Origin: JAHBTB01 sp964451255
GTDB taxonomy: Bacteria > Armatimonadota > Fimbriimonadia > Fimbriimonadales > Fimbriimonadaceae
Assembly (NCBI GenBank): GCA_964451255.1
Contig: CAYVHL010000002.1
Location: forward strand, 322,071-386,070
Reading direction: 5' to 3'
Length of the DNA stretch: 64,000 bases
The notes beneath the pieces are model-generated. The model saw only the letters and a list, made by a program, of their open reading frames with translations, had not been told where the DNA came from and made no database searches. The position numbers and the translations under genes are program-made. The first letter of the stretch is position 1. The number at the start of each line of letters is the position of its first letter. Below, piece by piece: positions 1-8,314 of this stretch.

Positions 1-1105
1 CCTCGACTTGATGCCGATGGACGACGCGGCAGAGGTCGTGTCCCGATCCGCCGAAAACGTCCGAGAAGAACTCCTTTCCCTACTTTCGAGGCTCGCCCCG
101 AAAGACGCGGAGGAAGTACGGAGCCTGCTGTCGTATCCCGACGGCACCGCGGGCCGCTTGATGACCGACAAGTTTGTTCGCCTGCGGGCCTATCAGAGCG
201 CCGAGGAGGCATTGTGCTCAGTTCGAAAGGCTCCTGTCGACACGGAGACCGTGACGACGCTTTACGTCGTCGGTAACGGCGGTTCGAAACTGGTCGGAGT
301 CTTGTCGCTCAGGTCGCTCGTCACCGCCGAACCGACGGAGAGGATCGAGGACCTGATGGCCACCGACGTCGTCACCGTCACAGTCGACACCCCCGAGGCA
401 GAACTCGTGCAGATGGTGGCAAAGCATGACTTTCTTGCCATGCCTGTCCTTACGGCCGACGGCGCGTTTGTCGGGATCGTGACTGTCGACGACGTCATCG
501 ACGTGATGATCGAGGGGTTCAACGACGACATCGCCAAGATGATCGGCACCGATGCCCACGAGATGGACCGGCGGAACCCGGCCCAGGTCGCCAAGCTACG
601 GCTACCTTGGCTGTTGGGGACGATGGCCATTGAGTTGGGCGCCGGATTAGTGATCGCCCGCTACGACTTTGTCCTGACCCAGGTGATCCTTCTCGCCTCC
701 TTTATGCCGGTCATCTCTGCCATTTCCGGGAATGTGGGTCTCCAGGCGGCCGCCATAGTCGTCCGTGGTCTCGACACCGGCCACGTCAAGATCAAAGAGA
801 CAAAGCGCGCCGTTCGCAGAGAGCTCTTGACGACCCTCATCATGGCCGCGGTGTGCGGCGTGATCCTCGGCACCATCGGCTCGATCTGGTCGCAGCGACC
901 GTTCTTCGGGGTCGTCGTCGGCGTGGCGATGGGCGCTTCGATGCTGACCGCCGGGTTCATGGGCACCGTGATCCCGATCCTCTCAAAGAGGCTCGGCTTT
1001 GACCCGGCGACCACGGCAGGCCCGTTCGAGACCGCGTTCCAAGACGTCATCGGCTTCGGCGTCCTGCTCTGGGTCGCGAGCATGCTCCTGCCTTGGCTCA
1101 AATGA
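1..1105 (+). CDS. mgtE: Magnesium transporter MgtE, 5' end outside window
   Basis: This is a Mg2+ channel/transporter of the inner membrane. The frame is open to the first base (codons for Leu-Asp precede the first possible TTG at 8), so the gene begins upstream and about 100 residues of the N domain are missing. What remains is the end of the helical N domain with the typical TAGRLMT motif, a tandem CBS pair (roughly residues 50-180) and a five-helix C-terminal membrane domain containing the conserved SGNVGLQ segment. In this family the CBS and N domains bind Mg2+ and gate the pore. It ends 70 bases before the phospholipase gene. The assignment is firm. Confidence 0.93.
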   Translation, partial: LDLMPMDDAAEVVSRSAENVREELLSLLSRLAPKDAEEVRSLLSYPDGTAGRLMTDKFVRLRAYQSAEEALCSVRKAPVDTETVTTLYVVGNGGSKLVGVLSLRSLVTAEPTERIEDLMATDVVTVTVDTPEAELVQMVAKHDFLAMPVLTADGAFVGIVTVDDVIDVMIEGFNDDIAKMIGTDAHEMDRRNPAQVAKLRLPWLLGTMAIELGAGLVIARYDFVLTQVILLASFMPVISAISGNVGLQAAAIVVRGLDTGHVKIKETKRAVRRELLTTLIMAAVCGVILGTIGSIWSQRPFFGVVVGVAMGASMLTAGFMGTVIPILSKRLGFDPATTAGPFETAFQDVIGFGVLLWVASMLLPWLK

Positions 1106-1175
1106 CCGGGCTCAGGCGCGGCAAAGAGTGTTGAAGCGTGCCCCGGAAGGGGTAACTTGACCTCGGAGCACCGGC

Positions 1176-3668
1176 ATGGAGACTCGACGTGATTTTCTCA
1201 AGAAGGCGGCATCCCTGACCGGTCTGGCGACGGCATGGAGCTTTCCTGATTCCGTAAAGGCAGCGTTCATGATCGACCCCGACCCGGGGACGACGTTCCT
1301 AGACGCCGAACATATCGTCATCTTGATGCAGGAGAACCGCTCGTTCGACCACAGCTACGGGACGCTCCAAGGCGTGCGCGGTTTGAATGACCCGCGCGCC
1401 CACATCATGCCGAACGGGAACCCGGTGTGGCTCCAATCCAACGCGGACGGCGAAGTCTTCGCCCCGTTCCGGCTGGACATCAAGGAGACGAACATCACGT
1501 GGATCGGCGGGCTGCCCCATACTTGGGCGAACCAGGTGGACGCCAGGAACGACGGCGCCTATGACAAATGGCTGATCGTCAAGAAATCCGGATATAAGGG
1601 TTACGCCAATAAACCCATGGCGCTGGGCCATTACACGCGCGAGGACATCCCCTTCTACTACGCGATGGCCGACGCCTTCACAATATGCGACCAACACTTC
1701 TGCTCGTCGCTGACGGGCACCACCCCGAACCGATTCTATATGTGGACCGGAACTATCCGTCCGCAAATGAGCCCGGACGCGAAGGCCCACGTTTACAACG
1801 AAGAACTCGACCACAACAACGAGGTCGATTGGACGACGTTCGCGGACCGGCTCGAAGACGCCGGTATCTCGTGGAAGTTCTATCAAAACGAGATCGGTAT
1901 CGACACCGGACAGACGGGGGAAGAAAGCTACTGGCTCAGCAATTTCGGTTGCAACCCTCTCGAATATGTGTCGCACTTCAACGTCCGCTTCGCGCCCAGG
2001 CACCGTGAGCGTCTGGCCGCCCGTGTCCAAGCCCTCCCCACGGAGATCGAAAAACTGTCAGGCAAGTCCAGTCGAACTGAGGAAGAGACCAAAAAGCTCG
2101 CCAGCCTCAAAACGGAGCTCGAAGGTCTCACAAGAGGCATGGCGACCTGGTCGGAAGCCAATTGGGACAGATTGTCGGACCGAGAGAAGAGCATCCATCA
2201 GCGGGCGTTCGTCACCAACGAAGGGGATCCTGACTACCGCCAACTCGAACAACTCACCTACGATGACGGCGGTGAGGAGAGGAAGCTCAATGTGCCGAAG
2301 GGAGACATCTTCCATCAGTTCCGCAAGGACGTCGGTGACGGGAACTTGCCAACCGTCACTTGGCTCGTCAGCCCGCAGAGTTTCTCCGACCACCCGTCGT
2401 CGGCCTGGTACGGCGCCTGGTACGTGTCCGAAGCCCTGGACATCCTGACCAAGAACCCTGAGGTCTGGAAGAAGACCATCTTCATCCTGACCTACGACGA
2501 GAACGACGGCTATTTCGACCATGTGCCGCCGTTTGTCGCGCCGAACCCCTATAAGCCGGAGAGCGGCAAAGTGTCGGAGGGCATAGACGCAAGGGTCGAG
2601 TTCATCACCATGGAGCAGGACAAGAAGTTCCGGCCCCGGTATAAGCCACGCGAGAGCTCGATCGGACTGGGTTATCGCGTGCCCCTCGTCATCGCGTCGC
2701 CTTGGAGCCGTGGCGGGTGCGTCAACAGCCAGGTGTTCGACCTCACGTCGGTCTTGCAGTTCTTGGAGGTCTTTCTGAGCCACAAGACCGGAAAGAAGAT
2801 ACGGGAGACCAACATTACCGACTGGCGGCGGGCCGTCTCCGGCGATCTGACTTCGGTCTTCAAGCCATACACCGGTGAAGAGCTTGAGGCACCCGCCTTC
2901 GTGGACCGCGACCCGTTTGTAGAGGGCATTCACAGGGCCAAGTTCAAGAAACTGCCGACCGGCTTCCACGCGATAGACGATGAGGACGTCAAGGCGATCC
3001 GCGAGGGCCGAAAGAAGGCTCCGAACATTGGAAAGCAAGAATCCGGACACCGCAAGTCCTGCCCGTTGCCTTATGAACTCTACGTGGACGGAGGAGTCAG
3101 TCCGGACGCCAACCAACTGCGACTGGTTTTCCGGGCCGGTGACAAGACATTTGGCCGACGCTCGGCGGGGTCGCCGTTCAACGCTTACGCCTACCGGAAG
3201 CCCGGCGACATGCAGGCCCGCGCCTATGCCGTAGAACCAGGGTCGAGGGTCGGGGACACTTGGCGGCTGGACGACTTTGAGGGAGGCAAGTACCACGTCC
3301 GGGTCGACGGCCCGAACGGATTCATGCGTGAATTCAAGGGTGGGCCCGGCGACCCGGCCTTGGGAGTGCGTGCGGCCTACGCGAGCGGTGGCCGTCCGAC
3401 GCTTGAGGTCGAGGTGTCTAACCCAGGCTCTTCGGATGTCGAGGTTCGGGTCACCGACCAAGCGTATGGGGCGTCACCGCAGACCGTAGTCGTCGGGGCC
3501 GGCAAGTCGCAAACGGTCAAGGTCAACACAGCCAGGCAATCCGGTTGGTACGACCTGACACTGAGTGTGAAGGGCCACATCGGTTTCTCGCGTCGATTTG
3601 CCGGACGCATCGAGACGGGCGACTGGTCGATCACGGATCCGGCGATGGGTGGGGAGCCAAGCCGTTGA
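1176..3668 (+). CDS. Phosphocholine-type phospholipase C, Tat-exported
   Basis: This 830-residue enzyme belongs to the bacterial phospholipase C/acid phosphatase superfamily, which hydrolyses phosphatidylcholine or sphingomyelin outside the cytoplasm. The N-terminus has a twin-arginine signal (RRDFLKK followed by a hydrophobic stretch), so export is probably as a folded protein. The family motif QENRSFDHSYG lies near residue 50, TGTTPNR near 180 and SDHPSSAWYGAWYVSEAL in the middle. The C-terminal third carries two beta-rich repeats of the DUF756 type usual in PLC homologues. Length matches the family. It stands alone on this strand. The substrate (choline versus other head groups) cannot be read from sequence. 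Confidence 0.9.
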   Translation: METRRDFLKKAASLTGLATAWSFPDSVKAAFMIDPDPGTTFLDAEHIVILMQENRSFDHSYGTLQGVRGLNDPRAHIMPNGNPVWLQSNADGEVFAPFRLDIKETNITWIGGLPHTWANQVDARNDGAYDKWLIVKKSGYKGYANKPMALGHYTREDIPFYYAMADAFTICDQHFCSSLTGTTPNRFYMWTGTIRPQMSPDAKAHVYNEELDHNNEVDWTTFADRLEDAGISWKFYQNEIGIDTGQTGEESYWLSNFGCNPLEYVSHFNVRFAPRHRERLAARVQALPTEIEKLSGKSSRTEEETKKLASLKTELEGLTRGMATWSEANWDRLSDREKSIHQRAFVTNEGDPDYRQLEQLTYDDGGEERKLNVPKGDIFHQFRKDVGDGNLPTVTWLVSPQSFSDHPSSAWYGAWYVSEALDILTKNPEVWKKTIFILTYDENDGYFDHVPPFVAPNPYKPESGKVSEGIDARVEFITMEQDKKFRPRYKPRESSIGLGYRVPLVIASPWSRGGCVNSQVFDLTSVLQFLEVFLSHKTGKKIRETNITDWRRAVSGDLTSVFKPYTGEELEAPAFVDRDPFVEGIHRAKFKKLPTGFHAIDDEDVKAIREGRKKAPNIGKQESGHRKSCPLPYELYVDGGVSPDANQLRLVFRAGDKTFGRRSAGSPFNAYAYRKPGDMQARAYAVEPGSRVGDTWRLDDFEGGKYHVRVDGPNGFMREFKGGPGDPALGVRAAYASGGRPTLEVEVSNPGSSDVEVRVTDQAYGASPQTVVVGAGKSQTVKVNTARQSGWYDLTLSVKGHIGFSRRFAGRIETGDWSITDPAMGGEPSR

Positions 3669-3690
3669 GGTCGGGTGCCGGGCGGTGGGT

Positions 3691-3706
3691 CCCGTTGTGG
3701 AACGGG
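3691..3706 (+). terminator. Short hairpin after phospholipase C gene
   Basis: CCCGTT at 3691-3696 pairs with AACGGG at 3701-3706 around a GTGG loop. It sits between the phospholipase stop and the metal-efflux operon. There is no T-run, so it is a weak terminator candidate. Confidence 0.3.
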
Positions 3707-3736
3707 GTAGTGTGCTGCCAAGTATAGGGAGTAAGA

Positions 3737-4165
3737 GTGACGGTACCGCTCCGGACCCATATAGGCCGCTTCATAGCGTTCATCTTGGTGTTGAGCCAGG
3801 TGATGCTGAGTAGCGGGGCGTGTGCCTGTCCCCGATCTAGCCCGACTAAGGTTGCTCCGACTTGCCACTCCTCCACCGAGAGCAAGGCCTGTACGTGCTG
3901 CAAGGACAAGACATCCGGGCAGAAGTCGGACTCCAGTCACGCCAAGAGCGTGATGACATGTCAGTCCAAACCAGTGTTCGACGCACCGTGGCAAGGCGTC
4001 GCTCCATTCAGCTTTCTTGACATCGCGGTCGTTATCCATGGGGCCGCGCCCCAGATTTCTACACCGGAAGACCCTCCGAAGTGGTTTGAGCATCCGCCCG
4101 ACCAGCCCAGGGTCAGGGCTCCGGAATGTGACTGCCGCAGCCTTCGTGCGCCTCCATCTCGCTGA
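3737..4165 (+). CDS. Small Cys-rich exported protein heading the metal efflux operon
   Basis: The 142-residue protein starts at a GTG preceded by GGGAGTAAGA. It has an N-terminal hydrophobic signal (residues 10-28) followed by a segment unusually rich in Cys with some His (Cys at about residues 29, 31, 43, 51, 53, 54 and 75). I do not recognise a named family. Position at the head of a TolC/adaptor/RND/cupredoxin operon suggests a periplasmic metal-binding or metal-sensing role; that is inference. The C-terminal 40 residues are Pro-rich and look disordered. Confidence 0.6.
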   Translation: MTVPLRTHIGRFIAFILVLSQVMLSSGACACPRSSPTKVAPTCHSSTESKACTCCKDKTSGQKSDSSHAKSVMTCQSKPVFDAPWQGVAPFSFLDIAVVIHGAAPQISTPEDPPKWFEHPPDQPRVRAPECDCRSLRAPPSR

Positions 4166-4209
4166 TCACCGACGATAGCCGAGCGGCCTTTGCCGCTGGC
4201 CCGGACTGA

Positions 4210-4698
4210 TCTCGCGAGGTATGCATCATCTTCACCAGTTTTCATAGCGTTCTCAACCGATTTGGCGCGAACCGCCAAGGTCGGCGCCGACTTTTCGGCC
4301 CCGGCACGATCGTTTCACTTCTTCTGGTCGCCGGTGTCGTCGGCTACACATTTGTATCCCAGGCGCCGGTCGGGCCGCGAACTTCGCGGCTCCCGGCCCC
4401 TGACCGCCCGCTTGCCAAACCCGAACCTGGCGTTCTGCTTTCAACCCCCGGCCTCGGGTTGACGGAGGCACAGCGCAAGGAGATCGCGACGATCAACCGC
4501 GATTGGGAAGGGAAGAAGGCAGACCTGTTGACGGCGATGTCGGGATATGTGCCCCGGCAAGGCCGGGTCGATCAAGTGAGCCGTAGCCTCGACGGTTACG
4601 CCCAGTTGTCTCGCCAATACAACGCCTGCAGGGAATCAGCTTGGTCTGCCGCCGTCGAGGTGCTGGATCCGGACCAAAGAGGCAAGGTGCGCACATGA
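4210..4698 (+). CDS. Membrane-anchored Spy/CnrX-like small protein, start codon unclear
   Basis: The open frame runs from the stop at 4207-4209 to 4698. It encodes a basic N-terminus, one transmembrane helix (4303-4356, GTIVSLLLVAGVVGYTFV), a Pro-rich linker and a helical C-terminal domain beginning LGLTEAQRKEIATINRDW. That layout matches periplasmic heavy-metal sensor proteins of the CnrX/Spy type, which accompany RND metal pumps. No ATG, GTG or TTG lies in frame before the membrane helix. The first canonical start is TTG 4459, which would remove the anchor. An ATC at 4225 sits 5 bases after GAGG and could initiate, or the start is elsewhere because of a sequence error. The stop overlaps the TolC start as ATGA. 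Confidence 0.55.
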   Translation, partial: SREVCIIFTSFHSVLNRFGANRQGRRRLFGPGTIVSLLLVAGVVGYTFVSQAPVGPRTSRLPAPDRPLAKPEPGVLLSTPGLGLTEAQRKEIATINRDWEGKKADLLTAMSGYVPRQGRVDQVSRSLDGYAQLSRQYNACRESAWSAAVEVLDPDQRGKVRT

Positions 4699-5978
4699 CC
4701 CGTGTCATCTCCCTTGCGGTCGTCGCCTTGGCTTCTTCAATAGCTTTTGCGCAGGCCCAGCAGATGACCTTGCAGGAGGCGGTGGATCAGGCACGGAAGT
4801 CCAGCCCGATGCTGCGGGCCGCTCGGGCGGAATTTGACCGGGCCTTCGCCGCAGAGCGAGGTGCGCGGGCGATGACCGGGCCCCAGGTGTCGGCGAACGG
4901 TTTCGCATCGCTTGGGAACATGGAGTCCATTTTCACGTCGCCACCCGGCACAGAGCCTGGTTCCTTGATGGCCATGCCGGCAGATTCGTACGCCGTCGGC
5001 AACATCATGGTCATGGTGCCGGTCTTGGCGACCGAAGTGCAGGCGATGGCGTCTTCGTCACGCTGGCAAGCCCAAGCCGCCGCAGGTGAGTTTCGGGAGG
5101 CTGAAGCGGAACTGGCCTTTGCCGTAAAGCGGGCCTACTTCACTGCCCGGTCGGCCCACGAAGATGTCGTGGCGTCGGCGGCCACCCTGACAGCCTTGCA
5201 GGAATTGCTCCGCGTGACCAAGGCGAGGTTTGAAAGCGGCAAAGTCGTCGAAGCGGCGGTCCAACGAGTCCAGGCTGACGTGTGGAGGGCGGAGAGAGAT
5301 TTGTCGACGGCCCGTAACAGCGAGGCCAAAGCTTTGCTGGACCTGATCGAGGTGATCGGTGGCAACTTAGGCGACCGACTTGCCTTGGCTGACGGAAAGG
5401 CTGATGTAGAAGCACCAGGTGATCCCGTAGACACGCTTGTCGCCCAGGCTTTGGCCCATCGAGGGCTGATCCTTGCCACGCAAGCCCGGACTAAGGCGGC
5501 TGAGGCCGATGTGCGAGCCGCGCGAGCTCTTGGAATGCCACGGCTCTATGCGGTCGGCATGGCGGACGGGGCAAGCCAACGCGAGATGGGTGGACTGAGT
5601 GTGGGCCTGGCCCTGAGTTTCCCCCTCTTCGACGGTGGGCGGGTGCGGTCTGGGATCGACCAGTCCAAGGCGTCGAAGACCCGTGCAGATGCGGATTTGG
5701 ACGCCGCCAAGCTCCTGATCGAGAAGGAGGTCCGCCAGGCTGTCCTGGACCATCAGACGGCAGTATCTAACCTGGCTTCGAGTGAAGCTGAGGTGCAAGC
5801 CGCCGAAAGCAGCTACTCGGTTGTCGCCGCGCGAGTCGAGGCAGGCAAGGCGATACTTCTTGAACAACTCGACGCGTTGAACCTTGTCAGCACGTCAAAG
5901 GCCGGCCTGAACAAGGCCCGGTTAGACCTTGCCCTTTCTTCCGCACGCGTATGGCGGGCGACGGGAGGCGGGAAATGA
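4695..5978 (+). CDS. TolC-family outer membrane efflux protein
   Basis: The 427-residue protein begins at ATG 4695, chosen because it overlaps the preceding stop (ATGA) and opens a clean signal peptide ending near QAQQ. A longer reading frame from 4641 would place the signal internally. Two related halves rich in long amphipathic helices, each followed by a beta segment, are typical of the outer membrane factor family that forms the trans-periplasmic tunnel. It is translationally coupled to the adaptor gene (start 5975 overlaps stop 5978), so it should serve the same pump. Confidence 0.88.
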   Translation: MTRVISLAVVALASSIAFAQAQQMTLQEAVDQARKSSPMLRAARAEFDRAFAAERGARAMTGPQVSANGFASLGNMESIFTSPPGTEPGSLMAMPADSYAVGNIMVMVPVLATEVQAMASSSRWQAQAAAGEFREAEAELAFAVKRAYFTARSAHEDVVASAATLTALQELLRVTKARFESGKVVEAAVQRVQADVWRAERDLSTARNSEAKALLDLIEVIGGNLGDRLALADGKADVEAPGDPVDTLVAQALAHRGLILATQARTKAAEADVRAARALGMPRLYAVGMADGASQREMGGLSVGLALSFPLFDGGRVRSGIDQSKASKTRADADLDAAKLLIEKEVRQAVLDHQTAVSNLASSEAEVQAAESSYSVVAARVEAGKAILLEQLDALNLVSTSKAGLNKARLDLALSSARVWRATGGGK

Positions 5979-8314
5979 GGTTCATCTCGACCCTGGTCTT
6001 TGCCATCGTCGCCACGGTCTGCCTGGCCGTCGACGGCCAGGCCGGACCCTATCACGTCTCGTTGAGCACGGAGCCAGACGTCGTGCCGGTCGGCAAGGCA
6101 AGGGTTACCGTGAGGGTGACCGGGAAGGACGGTCATGCCGTTTCCGATGCCACGGTCACTGTCTTCGCGAAGATGCCTGGCATGAACATGGGTGAGCGGG
6201 AGGAGAGTGCGGCGGCCTCGGGTAAGGACGGCACCTATATCGCTCCGGCGACGTTCGCGATGGCGGGCCAGTACGATGTGACCCTCACTGTGAGTGGCGC
6301 TGAAGGAACAGGCAAAGCCGTTCTAAGCCTGAACACAGGTCAATCCTCGTCGGGGAAGTCTGCTGGCGGGCAAGCATGGTGGCTGATCGGCGGACTCGTC
6401 CTGGTCGTGGGCTTTGTCGTCTGGCGGATGCGCGCGACGCACCAGAAGGTAATGCTGAAAGGAGTCCTCAACCGGACAGTCGTCCTTTCCCTCCTCCTCC
6501 TGGCGGGAGCGATCGGCGTCGGTGTCTGGGCGGTCCGCAACCTGCGTCGTGAAGGGGCGATGACGCCACTCGAGGCTCAGGTGATGGAGATGAACACACC
6601 TGCGCCAGAGGGTGCGCTTCCCGTGGTGCTTGCGGAGGCCAAGGTCGAGTCGTTTGCCGAGACTATCAACTATTCCGGTCAGGTCGTGGGATTCGTCGAG
6701 CAGGACGTCGTGCCTCGTGTCGCGGGTTTGATCGTGGCAATGCCTGTCTACGTCGGTGACCATGTCAAGAGGGGCCAGGTCCTTGCCCGCTTAGACACGA
6801 GCCAGACCGATCCCATGGTCGCAGAGAAGGCGGCCGCGGTGAGCAACGCCAGCCAAGGCGTCAATGTGGCGGCCTCCGAATACAGCCAGTCGCAGAACAT
6901 GGTCGAACAGGCGCGGGCCGAAGCACAGATGGCGACCGAAGAGATTCGGGAAGCGAAGGCCATGTTGGAGTCGGCGACAGCCAGCCAGGCCGCGACGGCG
7001 TCGGCTGCTGAAGCGGCGACCGCCGAGCAACGCGCGGCCCAGTCGGAGTTGGACGCCGCGAACGCCGACCAAACCTACCAACGCCAAGAGTTGGAGAGAT
7101 CCCGACAGCTCTTCGGCAAAGGGGCACTCTCCAAGGACGAGTGGCAACTGGCAGTGGCAACGGCTCAGAAGGCGGACGCGGCGGCAGCTTCGGCCAAGTC
7201 GCGGCTAGCCCGTGCGGTGGCAATGGCGACGAGCGCCCGCAACGAAGTCAAGCGGGCGGCGGCCGACGTGACGGCGGCCACCACAAAGGTGACCAAAGCC
7301 GAAGCCAACTTGAAGGCTAAGCAAGCCCAGGTGAAGACCGCCCAGTCGGGCGTCAAGAGCGCCGAAGCAAGGCTGGGGCAGTCGCGGGCCGCGGTCTCGG
7401 AAGCGGGCGCGTTGTTGAAAGGAGCGACCACGCAGAGGGACTACGCCGAACTGCGGGCCGAAACAGACGGTGTTGTAACCCAGCGCGTCGTCAGCCCGGG
7501 CGTCGTCGTGTCACCTGGACAGTCTCTCCTCAAGGTGGCACAAGTGGCACCCGTGAGGTTGCAGGTCAACGTGCCGCAACAAGACCTCGCCAAGGTCCGT
7601 GTCGGCGACGAATTCCAGGTCCGCGTGGCCGGCTCAAGTAGCGACCCACTCGTGGCCAAAGTGACATCGGTGTCGCCCGCCGTCGACCCTGCCTCACGGA
7701 TGGGAACGGTCGAAGCGCTTTACGACAACAGCGACAAACGGTTCAGCCCGGGCCAGTTCATCGCGGCGGAGATCGTGGTCGGTGTCCAGGAGCAGTCGCT
7801 GGTCATCCCTTCCGACGCGCTCGTGACGGAGACGCGCGGAGGGAAGACCCTCACCAAGGTCTGGGTGGCCACTGCTGGCCAAGGTCGGTTGACCGTGATG
7901 GAACGCGAGGTCGAGGTCGCTGGAAGGTCGCACGACAAGGTGTCGGTCCGCGCAGGCCTGAACGAAGGCGAGCGGGTGGTGGTCTCACCGTTTGGCCTGA
8001 CCGACGGTATGACCGTCCGGTCCATCGAGCCGCTTGCCAAGGCGTCCGGGGGCGCGCTGACGATCGAGCTCAACAGCGAGGGCTATTCGCCTGCGTCGTT
8101 TGAGATTCCAGCCGGAAAGCCGGTGAAGCTGGTCTTCATCCGCAGGGTCGCGGAGACGTGCGGCACGTCCGTGAAGTTCCCTGACCTCAAGATCGAGGTT
8201 GAGACCCCCTTGAACAAGCCCGTGACGGTGGATATTCCGCCGCAACCGGCAGGCAAGACCTTGTACTTTGCCTGTCCGATGGACATGTACAAGGGCCAGG
8301 CGGTGGTCAAGTGA
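5975..8314 (+). CDS. RND periplasmic adaptor with N-terminal YtkA/FixH-like and C-terminal cupredoxin domains
   Basis: ATG 5975 is chosen over 5951: it overlaps the TolC stop, follows GGGAGGCGGGAA and opens a signal peptide. The 779-residue protein has three parts. After the signal there is an immunoglobulin-like YtkA/FixH-type domain containing KMPGMNMG, then two transmembrane helices. Residues about 200-690 form a HlyD/AcrA adaptor with a very long Ala/Gln/Lys coiled-coil hairpin, a lipoyl-like half-motif (RVAGLIVAMPVYVGDHVKRG) and a beta-barrel. The last 85 residues form a cupredoxin-like domain ending FACPMDMYKG. This last domain is a paralogue of the separate protein at 11739. Met and Cys positions suggest Cu(I)/Ag(I) handling, by inference. 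Confidence 0.85.
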   Translation: MRFISTLVFAIVATVCLAVDGQAGPYHVSLSTEPDVVPVGKARVTVRVTGKDGHAVSDATVTVFAKMPGMNMGEREESAAASGKDGTYIAPATFAMAGQYDVTLTVSGAEGTGKAVLSLNTGQSSSGKSAGGQAWWLIGGLVLVVGFVVWRMRATHQKVMLKGVLNRTVVLSLLLLAGAIGVGVWAVRNLRREGAMTPLEAQVMEMNTPAPEGALPVVLAEAKVESFAETINYSGQVVGFVEQDVVPRVAGLIVAMPVYVGDHVKRGQVLARLDTSQTDPMVAEKAAAVSNASQGVNVAASEYSQSQNMVEQARAEAQMATEEIREAKAMLESATASQAATASAAEAATAEQRAAQSELDAANADQTYQRQELERSRQLFGKGALSKDEWQLAVATAQKADAAAASAKSRLARAVAMATSARNEVKRAAADVTAATTKVTKAEANLKAKQAQVKTAQSGVKSAEARLGQSRAAVSEAGALLKGATTQRDYAELRAETDGVVTQRVVSPGVVVSPGQSLLKVAQVAPVRLQVNVPQQDLAKVRVGDEFQVRVAGSSSDPLVAKVTSVSPAVDPASRMGTVEALYDNSDKRFSPGQFIAAEIVVGVQEQSLVIPSDALVTETRGGKTLTKVWVATAGQGRLTVMEREVEVAGRSHDKVSVRAGLNEGERVVVSPFGLTDGMTVRSIEPLAKASGGALTIELNSEGYSPASFEIPAGKPVKLVFIRRVAETCGTSVKFPDLKIEVETPLNKPVTVDIPPQPAGKTLYFACPMDMYKGQAVVK

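Noticed and set aside
1299..2030. Long antisense frames inside the phospholipase gene
   Set aside because: GC-rich codon bias makes long shadow frames; no motif, ribosome site or coupling supports them.
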